DNA from: Symsagittifera roscoffensis
Taxonomy: Eukaryota > Xenacoelomorpha > Acoela > Convolutidae
Assembly (NCBI RefSeq): GCF_963678635.1
Contig: NC_087066.1
Span: 57,678,312-57,742,311, forward strand
DNA: 64,000 nucleotides
Direction: 5' to 3'
Shown: in pieces, positions 21,400 through 31,000 of the stretch
Numbering within the stretch: position 1 is the first letter of the stretch
Layout of the letters: every line of letters begins with the position of its first letter
The notes under the pieces: generated by a model
What the model was told of the DNA's origin: nothing
Database searches by the model: none
The model's input: only the letters and a program-made list of their open reading frames with translations
Made by a program: the position numbers and the translations under genes

Positions 21400-21521
21400 A
21401 AATATTAATTTTTCTCCAACTCTTTTTTCTAGTAATCTCCAATCAGAATATAAACCCTTCCCCCCCCCCCCCCCCCCCACACAGGACCCCAAGATTTATT
21501 AGTAACACATTACGATTGTGA
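21387..21521 (+). CDS. env: Envelope signal-peptide frame (44 codons)
   Basis: ATG at 21387 followed by a textbook signal peptide: a Lys at residue 5, then about 14 hydrophobic residues (Leu, Ile, Phe, Val), then polar residues. The frame then enters the C19 run and stops at 21519-21521. The large envelope ectodomain is open one frame away from 21454, so the signal peptide and ectodomain are joined across the C run only if the frame changes there. Confidence 0.6.
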   Translation: MYILKILIFLQLFFLVISNQNINPSPPPPPPHRTPRFISNTLRL

Positions 21522-23829
21522 AGAAAATGAACAGAAAACACTACACAAGTATGCAATAAATCAAGTATCACAATGCGAAACAGAACCACAAGCTATAGAA
21601 ACTACAAATGTAATAGCGACACTTTATTCAAAAGCCCGAGCAACAACAGTCACAGGATATAAATTCACAGCAACATTTTCTGAAAAGAAAGTACATTGTT
21701 CACAAGTCTCAAATGGAAATAAAAACCGACTTGACCACGAATCATTCTACCAGAGTAATATCGAACGACTTTTACATCTCAATCCCGAAGATTGTAAAAA
21801 CGAGTTACTCAGACTAAATATCACAAGAAATAAAAACACAGATAGAAAATTAGTATATTTCCAAGTTTTTGCAGATTCTGTACATCAAGCAGAACTTGAA
21901 AGATATCAAGGACATATAAAACTAGATGAAAAATACCCATACAACGGCGCACACGGAAGATTAACTTATGACATACACGATAAACACTGGATACCACACA
22001 TTGGTATAAATGACCCATCAAACTGCAAAGCAGACACAAAAATTAAAGGATATCAAGAATTCATGTTTTTCGATTGGAAAATACAACTCGAAAAAATACA
22101 ACTCACACGCGATTTATCTGACAACACAATGATCTATCAAGGAATTAGATTACCCTGTAAAAACGATCAAGGCTATTGTGACCCTACAACACGAACACAA
22201 GCAACAATTGTTTGGTTCCCCGAAGACACATGTACAACATTTCAAGTAGCAAAATTACACGCTCGTATGATAAAATTTCACGAAAAATGTTTTATACAAT
22301 CAATCCCATATGAACAAGTAAATCCATCACGAAAACAAAGTTCTTATTTTAGAAACATACACAATATAGAAAATAAATTGACACGTTTTCAAATATATCA
22401 AGAAACAGAACTTGCATGTAAATACAGAAATCCACTTCACAAAACACAATACTCCGAGATATTAGTTGAATACGAAAAAGGATTCGACATGACCACTGGA
22501 AAAGTAAAAATCGACCCATACGCCACAAGTCACCCTATAAACGAAGGAACATCATATATACCAGTTGATTTTCAAAAAAGTAAAGGTCAACCTGGTGGAC
22601 ATCTAAAGCCCCATGACACTAGAAGCACACGTTTACAAGAACTATCACTAATGAATAGTACATATTTCGCTAATATCCACTATGATATTCACTTAGATAT
22701 GAAATTAGACTACACAATTAGCCGAATTTTTCAAGAAATGTCACTCTCTGAATTAGAGACACTTCACCAACTATGCGAATTAGAAAGGACACAAATCCTA
22801 CAATCACTTGCACTAGCAGTATTAAAAATACCCTACGCAGGATATTTACTATCAGGAAATAGATCAAATTTTTTAGACTATGAAGGAAGCATTTTATGGT
22901 TCTATACCTGTACCAAGAAAGTATCACCACTATATATTTTTGAAGATAAACGATGCTATAAAAGAATCCCTATCTTTTATAAGAATAAAGTACATTTCGT
23001 TGACACACTTTCAAGACGAACCTATTTCTGGGATACCGCAGTCCCATGTGGATCAGAAAATAGCCACAATGTAGTACAACTGAACCCTGATGAAGATAAA
23101 TATTACCTTCTTACCCCATATCCCACATTAATGCAATCACTCAAAAAAATTTCACCTGAAAGCATTAGAGCTATTGCTCGAAACCCAAATATTGACCTAC
23201 AGTCAATTGGAATATACTCAAAATCCGATATACAACATCACATTAGAACACAACAATTCCAAGAATTATTAACACAAATGGACACTATACAAAGACAATC
23301 AATTGACCAAAACTTACGCAAACTTGCCGAAGCCGCAGGATTTGCAGATATTTATACACAAGACTATAGCGGATATTTTAAAGACATTAAAGACTATATA
23401 TATCTAAACGGTGAAAAATACCGACCACAAGATATCTCACCTATAAATATTTTCAGCTTTGTTTCACTCAAAAATGAAATTCTTGATTTTCTAGGATGGC
23501 CCTATTACATCTTAGAAAAATTAACTATTTTATACGCAATGTTTAACTTTATAGGATTTCTTTTTTCACTTTTAAAAGGAATCTATAATACATGCGCTAT
23601 ACACACACAAGTAAATAGACAAGCAAGTGTAGCACGCATACTATTTGCAGGATTTTTTGGAATTTTTTCATCATCAATAAACAAAATTCTTTTAGACGCA
23701 CAAATAAAAGAATACAACACAAAAATAGCAACAAGACAAAACACATATGACGAAGAACATAACAATGTAGAAATAACGCCCACAGCACCACAATTACCAC
23801 CCCACCACATAACCATCCATTATCCCTAG
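21454..23829 (+). CDS. env: Envelope glycoprotein, ectodomain and membrane anchor
   Basis: Open frame of 791 codons. The N-terminal half has regularly spaced cysteines and several N-glycosylation sequons; a helical stretch (about 22630-22830) is followed by an aromatic, cysteine-containing module (about 22840-23060), then a second helical region and a strong membrane span near 23535-23600, with another hydrophobic segment near 23632-23680. The module order recalls glycoproteins of chuviruses (Jingchuvirales), which are known to have been captured by arthropod retroelements, more than the baculovirus-F-like envelopes of classical gypsy. I have no alignment; the family call is inference. In the host it would mediate cell-to-cell or germline transfer. 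Signal peptide lies in another frame (21387). Confidence 0.7.
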   Translation, partial: TLPPPPPPHTGPQDLLVTHYDCEENEQKTLHKYAINQVSQCETEPQAIETTNVIATLYSKARATTVTGYKFTATFSEKKVHCSQVSNGNKNRLDHESFYQSNIERLLHLNPEDCKNELLRLNITRNKNTDRKLVYFQVFADSVHQAELERYQGHIKLDEKYPYNGAHGRLTYDIHDKHWIPHIGINDPSNCKADTKIKGYQEFMFFDWKIQLEKIQLTRDLSDNTMIYQGIRLPCKNDQGYCDPTTRTQATIVWFPEDTCTTFQVAKLHARMIKFHEKCFIQSIPYEQVNPSRKQSSYFRNIHNIENKLTRFQIYQETELACKYRNPLHKTQYSEILVEYEKGFDMTTGKVKIDPYATSHPINEGTSYIPVDFQKSKGQPGGHLKPHDTRSTRLQELSLMNSTYFANIHYDIHLDMKLDYTISRIFQEMSLSELETLHQLCELERTQILQSLALAVLKIPYAGYLLSGNRSNFLDYEGSILWFYTCTKKVSPLYIFEDKRCYKRIPIFYKNKVHFVDTLSRRTYFWDTAVPCGSENSHNVVQLNPDEDKYYLLTPYPTLMQSLKKISPESIRAIARNPNIDLQSIGIYSKSDIQHHIRTQQFQELLTQMDTIQRQSIDQNLRKLAEAAGFADIYTQDYSGYFKDIKDYIYLNGEKYRPQDISPINIFSFVSLKNEILDFLGWPYYILEKLTILYAMFNFIGFLFSLLKGIYNTCAIHTQVNRQASVARILFAGFFGIFSSSINKILLDAQIKEYNTKIATRQNTYDEEHNNVEITPTAPQLPPHHITIHYP
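21460..21478 (+). repeat. Run of 19 C at the signal peptide/ectodomain junction
   Basis: Nineteen consecutive C, followed by ACACAG. In every frame it encodes proline, so length changes alter only the frame. ACACAG could also be a splice acceptor. Length may vary between copies or be misread. Confidence 0.85.
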
Positions 23830-24017
23830 CCCCACAAAATTTTCGAAATCTAGCAATAACACATAATCCAAATTTTAGACCAACCATATCACAAAGTCCC
23901 GTTCAACATATAATGACACATCATTCACTAGATGAAAATACATATGAACAAATTATAGAACAACCCCATACCACCGCTTTTCAGTCTCAAAATAATAATT
24001 TTTTTAGCCCACGATGA
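23820..24017 (+). pseudogene. env: Probable envelope cytoplasmic tail in a shifted frame
   Basis: After the envelope frame stops at 23829, coding-like sequence of the same A-rich, Gln/Asn/Pro-rich type continues one frame away to TGA at 24015-24017. That TGA overlaps the ATG of the next ORF as ATGA. Position and composition suggest the original tail of the envelope. Confidence 0.5.
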
Positions 24018-24601
24018 GCCGACAACTTGGATCCCTACACCGCTCAAATTCCCACCCAACCAACCTCAACACTCCAATTACAATAATTCCACTTTTTGCT
24101 TTCCCGCAACCCGATTTCCCAACCAATAATGTAACATCGGGCATGAATTCAGACACTAATTCACATATCTCAGTTTTATACTCCATTTCACAACTCAATA
24201 ACCCAAATATTGAAACCCCTGATGAATTTGCAGATTCTGAACCATCTCCATCCAATAATTTTCAAACCAACTCCTCAGTTTTTTCAAAACCCCCTTTTCA
24301 ACCAATCCCACCAAATAACCCACTCCCATCCATTTCTACACCCTCTTATGCTTCACAAGTCACCCCAACCTACTCTTCATTTCATTCAGACCGATCATCC
24401 AATTCTCCAGATACTCCCCAAATCTCCCAGGAACTAGATAATTTTATCACCCTACAACAACAACCCTTCCACCTTGAAAACCCCACTATAAATCAGATTT
24501 CATCCAGAATAGAATCATCAAGCCCACCTACCCCTTACACCCTCTTCAGCTTATACCGCATCATTAGCACCGTCATCAACATCCACCGAATCATCAAATA
24601 G
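24014..24601 (+). CDS. Unrecognised Ser/Pro-rich ORF A (195 aa)
   Basis: Starts at the ATG fused with the previous stop (ATGA). Pro, Ser, Asn and Thr dominate; no fold or motif recognised. Near 24540 the coding character moves to another frame (open to TAA at 24768-24770), so the true protein was longer, ending in a basic, aromatic-containing stretch. Confidence 0.55.
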   Translation: MSRQLGSLHRSNSHPTNLNTPITIIPLFAFPQPDFPTNNVTSGMNSDTNSHISVLYSISQLNNPNIETPDEFADSEPSPSNNFQTNSSVFSKPPFQPIPPNNPLPSISTPSYASQVTPTYSSFHSDRSSNSPDTPQISQELDNFITLQQQPFHLENPTINQISSRIESSSPPTPYTLFSLYRIISTVINIHRIIK

Positions 24602-24770
24602 CACTAATAGAGCTTATCGCACTTTCAAAAGAAAATTCCCAAACCGTCCATTTCCAACAAAACCAGGAACAGCCCGTGAATATATTAATCATCCAAATCA
24701 CACTAACACGAAAGATTTTTTAGCAATCACCCTACCTTCATTGCCACAATATACTTTTGAACACTCCTAA
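24543..24770 (+). pseudogene. Continuation of ORF A in another frame
   Basis: No stop in this frame from 24543 to 24768. It begins Ser/Thr/Ala-rich like the end of ORF A and turns into a Lys/Arg/Pro-rich segment, so it looks like the displaced C-terminus of ORF A. It overlaps the following ORF by 47 bases. Confidence 0.5.
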
Positions 24771-25824
24771 CAACACTAACGACACACGTAGTTTTGTAGA
24801 TGAACAAGTTTTAATGCCTACACTTCATTGGACATCATATTATCATTTTACTAACCCCCTTTGCCTACCTTTATCTAATACTCACATCGATATAGAAAGA
24901 AATAAAGATATGCTATATCGACTCACCACACCACTAACACATAGACAATTTACTTATATAGGATACAAAAAGTCACTAAAAACATACACTGCACCCCGAG
25001 CAAACGAATATACGCTAGAATATTACGATCACAACATCATCCGAGCTAACCAAGACCAATTTTTATATGATGATCGTTTCGCTAACCCACAAATCACAGA
25101 AAAATTCTTCATCAAAACACCATATGTATTTACACTCAATATATTTGATCGCAAATTCGACCACGTCATTTCTGAAGCACTAACCGACACACAAGCTTAC
25201 GAAAGTTTTAAAGAAAGATTTCAATTATTTTCACTAACCTTTAATTTCCTTGCACCACATGAACGCGATTTGCACTGCTCACACGACATTATGTTACGCA
25301 CTAAACAAACCCACACATATACATATTATCGATTCATACAAAATCATTTTGATCTACACACTCCATCAAGACAACCACACCACCGTTTTCAATTTATTAA
25401 CTCTAAATACACATCACCATTTTTTCTTAACTTCACATATTGCATCAAAGATACTAACCTTCACGGTATTCTTCGCAATTATGATCCCATAACCCAAATG
25501 TATATTTTTTGTCCCATCACGAAGACCTTTAACGCAGAAGAATCCAGACCCTTCCTTATCCCACATGAATTTGTCCAACCTATAGAAATCCCGATATTAG
25601 AATTCATTCACAACACTAAATACAATCACAAATTATATAATCTCATCCAAAACACACCTTATGAGTTTGCAGTTGGCACTGAAGAACTAAAAACTACTAA
25701 AGCACTTCAATTGCTTTGGCCACTGCTTCAAACTAAAAACATCATTCGCATACTTGCAAAACTACTAACAAATTCCGACATAATACACGACATCTTCCCC
25801 CACGGTTTTTTCCCCGACGACTAA
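24724..25824 (+). CDS. Unrecognised ORF B (up to 366 codons)
   Basis: Open from 24724; first ATG at 24814, so either initiation is there or the frame is entered by frameshift from ORF A. Unlike ORF A it looks like a globular protein: rich in Phe, Tyr, His, Ile and Leu, with few low-complexity runs and no membrane span. No motif or family recognised. It is the last gene of the element and ends TAA three bases before a consensus splice donor. Confidence 0.65.
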   Translation, partial: QSPYLHCHNILLNTPNNTNDTRSFVDEQVLMPTLHWTSYYHFTNPLCLPLSNTHIDIERNKDMLYRLTTPLTHRQFTYIGYKKSLKTYTAPRANEYTLEYYDHNIIRANQDQFLYDDRFANPQITEKFFIKTPYVFTLNIFDRKFDHVISEALTDTQAYESFKERFQLFSLTFNFLAPHERDLHCSHDIMLRTKQTHTYTYYRFIQNHFDLHTPSRQPHHRFQFINSKYTSPFFLNFTYCIKDTNLHGILRNYDPITQMYIFCPITKTFNAEESRPFLIPHEFVQPIEIPILEFIHNTKYNHKLYNLIQNTPYEFAVGTEELKTTKALQLLWPLLQTKNIIRILAKLLTNSDIIHDIFPHGFFPDD

Positions 25825-25827
25825 CAG

Positions 25828-25903
25828 GTAAGTATAATTTATCATATTCTCCACTAATAAATTTGAAATAAATACTAACCATTCTTATCCATGTCTTATT
25901 TAG
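25828..25903 (+). promoter_or_regulatory. Candidate 76-nt intron directly after the last stop codon
   Basis: Donor CAG|GTAAGTAT at 25825-25835, branch-point TACTAAC at 25873-25879, acceptor TTATTTAG ending 25903 (alternative AG at 25911). Spacing from branch point to AG is 24 bases. All three signals are near-ideal. It lies wholly in the 3' untranslated region. Confidence 0.5.
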
Positions 25904-27333
25904 ATTTTTAGTCTTCATCCCACGATCACCTACAAATTACACAAAAGAAAAATAAAAAATAGAAAACTTCTTCATTCAAAACTCTATTAATATTTTGCAC
26001 TAGATAAATTCAATAAAAATCATACCAATGTAGTAAATTAATTTATAAATTATTTCCCTAAAAGCAGTAATTCTAATAATGATGAAAATTTGTAACTTAA
26101 TTTTTCCCCAAAAAAAACTAGCAGTAAAATTGAAATTCTATGTAGTAAATTGATAAAACGAAAATGCAGTACTAACCTTTTGATATTTTCATTCACTCGC
26201 ACACGAATTCTATCCAAACTCGCACAGCTCGCCCACGAAGAATTGTTTAAATAATGAATTTCAGTTTTAAGTTTTCACACTCAACAATTCTAAGACACGA
26301 TAACAAGTTTCAAACTTTCCTTTAACCCGGTTGGAAAGGAATTATATACTAAACAAAACTAACCAATGCAGCTTACTAAACACCACAAATCATAGAATAA
26401 CAGCATGACTAAGAAACGGAAACCAACGGTACCCAAACCGGATTAACCCAGTTTAAAACTGGATAATTTATTCTTTTGAAGACTATTATAAAGTCTAAGA
26501 AAGAAATAATAAAACACAAAAAAGTCGAAAGACAAACCCATACCAAAAACAATAGGACCTCTCACAAAAACTGCACGAAATCATACTCCCACTCCTGGCC
26601 TAACCCACCAGAGAGGACGTCCTGAGAATGCTCTATAGCCGGCGTAACCCACCGCGCTACATCCACGCTTTGTGACCACACTCCTATTTTTAATAAGAGA
26701 TACTCAAGGGTGAGTAACTCTTCAAAATAACCGAACTAAAACAAAAAGCTTTTGTGAAAACAACTAACCAAAATCATAATTAAAACACCGAACTAATAGA
26801 AATTTTATAAAATGTAAATCACACCTTGCAGTATATAGATCAGCATACAACACCAAAGACGAACATCCAAAGACAAAAGGACCCCACTACACTCAAAAAA
26901 GAATGGCCAACCACAATCAATATGCCGTCCACAATCACAACTCAAAGGATTTAGAGTACGACTTGACTTCGCAGAAAAGGACTTCATTGAACTAGACCAA
27001 TGACCACCTCGATGTTCAAGTATACGTACAAATCCGAGTAACCAGGCATCCCCTCCACGCACAATCTCCACACCATTCCCAGACTAGGTTGAACACAAAA
27101 GAAGTTCTCTACATGAAACAGAAAAACCTGTCATAGCAAACCATTCTAAAATCGGATTTGAGTTTGTTGAGAAAACCCAGTCGTTCTCATAAGAAGACAC
27201 AACGATTGATCCTGGAACTTCTCTAACAGAAGAACCCAAAAGAAATATGATCTTCGCCAAATACCAACGTCCATCATCCATCCTTTGAATTGCAGAAAAA
27301 CTATTCTAAAAAACTCTGTAAAACCCGGATGGG
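25904..27333 (+). other. 3' untranslated region of the element
   Basis: No ORF on the plus strand. From 26617 onward it is homologous to 1-689 of the older copy, including the palindrome AGGACGTCCT near 26620 and 'tccacgctttgtgac'. The polypurine tract expected before the 3' LTR is weak: only 'ggatggg' (27327-27333), which is conserved in the old copy. Confidence 0.7.
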
Positions 27334-27744
27334 TGGAACCTGATCTAAACTACATTTTATGATTGGATAAATTAGATATTTTACCACTGTAAAGTATTTA
27401 ATATTAACCAATCATGATCCATCTAACTAACAACCCACTTATTTGTAAGTGCTGAAATTACTTGTAATTTCAGCACCAGAGAGATTTGAATTTAACTTAG
27501 AAATTAGTTGCCTCTCCAAGAGAACTTCAGCAGCCGCAATAAACCAGTATACCCTAGATCTATTGAGCCTAGCAGAGACTAGTTAAACAACCTGAGACTA
27601 GAATAGTATAAGAGTAAGGTTAGGATCGGTATTAGACTAAGAAGTTGCACGAATCTATCCGGCCGAAAATAAGATAGCGTGACGAGCAGACGGTGTACCC
27701 TATCCGAAATTACTCTATGAGTTAAGACCATCGGTTATAACTCA
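27334..27744 (+). repeat. 3' LTR
   Basis: 411 bp, one base different from the 5' LTR (G at 27619). Hairpin at 27449-27476 identical to that at 9017-9044. Followed by AAAA, the right target duplication. Confidence 0.95.
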
Positions 27745-28039
27745 AAAATCCGTTGCCAAATCATTACAAATTCTACAATTTATATACGATTAAATTAAGA
27801 AAAACATCGTTTTTCGGATTGACTATAGTCTTGTAGTTAATTTGCTATTTGATAAAAACAAATTAAGAAAAATTTCGTAAAATTTCAGCAAAAAAAACCC
27901 ACACAGAGAGATTTATTAAAAGTTTATTGAAAATTTCGAGACAATTTTGTTAGTTAAGATTAAGCAGGCGAAATCATTTCAACCATTGAAAACCAAATGT
28001 GAATAGAGATATAAAAAAAATCGATTTTTTTCTTCTGTA
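27745..28039. other. AT-rich flank between the retroelement and the tandem array
   Basis: Right flank of the retroelement insertion. No coding feature. Confidence 0.4.
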
Positions 28040-31000
28040 AGAAAATAAGATTCACGTGTATTGAGGAAATTAGGTATGCTCAAAAAATATCTCACTTTTT
28101 TGTGTTTGTAGTGCTTAGAAAATCTAGCATATAATTTTTTTATGGAATATTGTATGAGAAGCGTTTTTCTATGCACACCACGAATGGAACTTTAGGATCA
28201 ACAGGTTGCTAATTCAAAACGATTTATAACTGAACTGTTGTTTTGTATTGATTCCAAGCAAGCTACGAAATTGTGCAACACCCTCATGCAAAATAAAATA
28301 GAAAAAATTAGGCAAAAAGTGGGTTGTCTTAAATTTCAAATCAAACAACTTCACAATTTCTGTCCAAATTAAATATTTTAGAAAGTGAAAACATTCTCAT
28401 TACCTGGAAATCACAAAAAGAAAAGCTCGTTCAGACTTTTGAAATTCATGTCCAATCGAGGGTAACAGGGAGCAAATATACTTTCAGCAATATTTATTAT
28501 AGACAACAGTAATTGGGAATAAGCTAATGATCTTCAGAAAAGCAAAAAAAAATTGCTTTTTGAGATGCAATTTTTCTCAGAGCTTAGAGAATTTCTAATG
28601 ATTGAAAAGTTAAAAGTTAACTTTTGAACCATATGAAAAAAATTTTCATAAAACTAATTCATCGAAGCTTGTTTTTATTTCTTCATCAAATTTAACTATT
28701 TAAACTCTCAGAGCTGAGATCTCCTATTTTTATTCTGATAATACAGTCACAGGAAAAGAAGTCGCAACTTTTTGACTTTAACAAGGAGTTGAAAGAAATC
28801 TCGCTTCAAGTTTAAGGGTTGAAATTTCGATAGGCGATAGATAACTATTTGCAAGGAGGTCGCCTGATCCAATTTTGAGAAACTATGTTCTGTACGAGTA
28901 AATAAAATAAGTAGCATATCAAAACTTGTTTCAAAGGTGTTCTTGCTGAGGAAAATTTCTGCAAAACAACGCAAAACTTTACCAACTGACTGTTGGAAAA
29001 AAGCAATGAACGCAACATAACTGAAAAAATGACTACTTAAGAAAAATAGCTTTAAAGCTTAGAATTTGTAAAACTACTTATTTTGGACATTTTTTTGTTA
29101 AAGTTAACACAATTTGAGAAAATTGGATCAATAAGCAAAACTTTTAGTTCTTTGGGAAATCGCAAATTAATTTCCATTTTGAAATCAGAAGTTGATCAGG
29201 TTTTTCGTGACTTTTACATTTTTTCTGTTAGATAGTGGAGTTTGCCTTCCTTTTAACAATAAAAATGAACTGAATTCAAAAAGAAATCACAAGTTTCATC
29301 GCGAAAAACAAAATTCACGTGCACTGAGGTGTATTACATATGCTCGAAAAAAAATCTGCATTTTTTGTGTTTTACAGCTTAAAAATGCTTAACATATAAA
29401 TTTTTATTGAATTTGTTTGAGAAGCATTTTTCTATGCACTCCACGAATAGAACTGTATGATAACATTTCTTATTGGGATCAACATGTTTGTTAATTCAAA
29501 ACAGTTTATTATTGAACTGTTGTTTTTTATTGATTCCAAGCAAGCTACGAAATTGCGGAACACACTCATTTAAAACTAATTTAAAAAAACTAATTAAAGA
29601 ATGGGTTGTCTTAAATTTCGAATCAAACAACTTCACGATTTCTGTCCAAATTAAATATTTTAGAAACGGAAAACTTTCTCATTACCTGGAAATCACAGGA
29701 AGAAAAGCTCTTTCAGACTTTTGAAGTCCATGTCCAATCGAGGGTAACCGGGTGCAAATATATTTTCAGCAATATTTATTATAGACAACAGTAATTGGGA
29801 ATAAGCTAATGATCTTCAGAAAAGCAAAAAAAAATTGCTTTTTGAGATGCAATTTTTCTCAGAGTTTGGAGAATTTCTAATGATTGAAAAATTAAAAGAT
29901 AACATTTGAACCATATGAAAAAAATTTTCATAAAGCTATTTCATCGAAACTTGTTTTTATTTCTTTATCGAATTTAACTATTTAAACTCTCAGAGCTGGG
30001 ACCTCCTATTTTTATTCTGATAATACAGTCACGGGAAAAGAAGTCGCAACTTTTTGACTTAAACAAGGAGTTGAAAGAAATCTCGCTTCAAGTTTGAGGG
30101 TTGAAATTTCGATAGGCGATAGATAACTATTTGCAAGGAGCTCACCTGATCCAATTTTGAGAAACTAAGTTTTGTACGAGTAAATGAAATAAATAGCATA
30201 TCAAAACTTGTTTCAAAGGTGTTCTTGCTGAGGAAAATATCTGCAAAACAACACAAAACTTAACCAACTGACTGTTGGAAAAAAGCAATGAACGCAATAG
30301 AACTGAAAAAAAGACTACTTTAAAACAATAGCTTTAAAGTTGAGAATTTGTAAAACTATTTATGTTGGACACTATTTTGTTGAAATTAACACAATTTGAG
30401 AAAATTGGATCAATAAGCAAAACTTTTAGTTCTTTGGGAAATCTGCCAATTTAATTTCCATTTTGAAATCAGAAGTTGATCAGGTTTTTCGTGACTTTTA
30501 CATTTTTTCTGTTAGATAGTGGAGTTTGCCTTCCTTTTAGCAATAGAAATGAACTGAATTCAAAAAGAAATCACAATTTTCATCGCGAAAAACAATTCAC
30601 AAGTACTGAGGTGTAATACGTATGCTCAAAAAAAATCTGCATTTTTTGTGTTTTAAAGCTTAAAAATGCTTAACATATAAATTTTTATTGAATTTGTTTG
30701 AGAATTATTTTTCTATGCACACCACGAATGGAACTGTATGATAACATTTCTCTTTGGGATCAACATGTTTGCTAATTCAAAATTGTTCGTTTTTGAAATG
30801 TTGTTTTTTATTGATTCCAAGCAAGCTACGAAATTGCGCAACACCCTCATGGAAAACTAATTTTAAAAAATTAAGCAAAGAGTGGGTTGTCTTAATTTTC
30901 GTAACAAATAACTTCAATAAATAAAAAAAAATTTTACCACTATGCAATTTCATACTTACAGAAACACTAAATGAAATTTCTACGATGAAGTTTCTTCAAT

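Larger units (their letters stand above)
8902..27744 (+). mobile_element. Complete giant Ty3/gypsy-type LTR retroelement with envelope (18,843 bp)
   Basis: Bounded by 411-bp LTRs (8902-9312, 27334-27744) that start TG, end CA and differ at one base (A at 9187, G at 27619). The flanks carry a 4-bp AAAA duplication (8898-8901 and 27745-27748). The order capsid, zinc knuckle, protease, RT, RNase H, integrase is that of Ty3/gypsy. Added to this are two ORFs before gag and about 6 kb of extra coding sequence after integrase, including an envelope glycoprotein. Animal gypsy/errantivirus elements are usually 5-10 kb; this is about twice that. The coding strand is strongly A-rich and G-poor from about 9.9 to 26.5 kb. 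Many ORFs are broken, so this copy is probably not autonomous as read. Confidence 0.93.
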
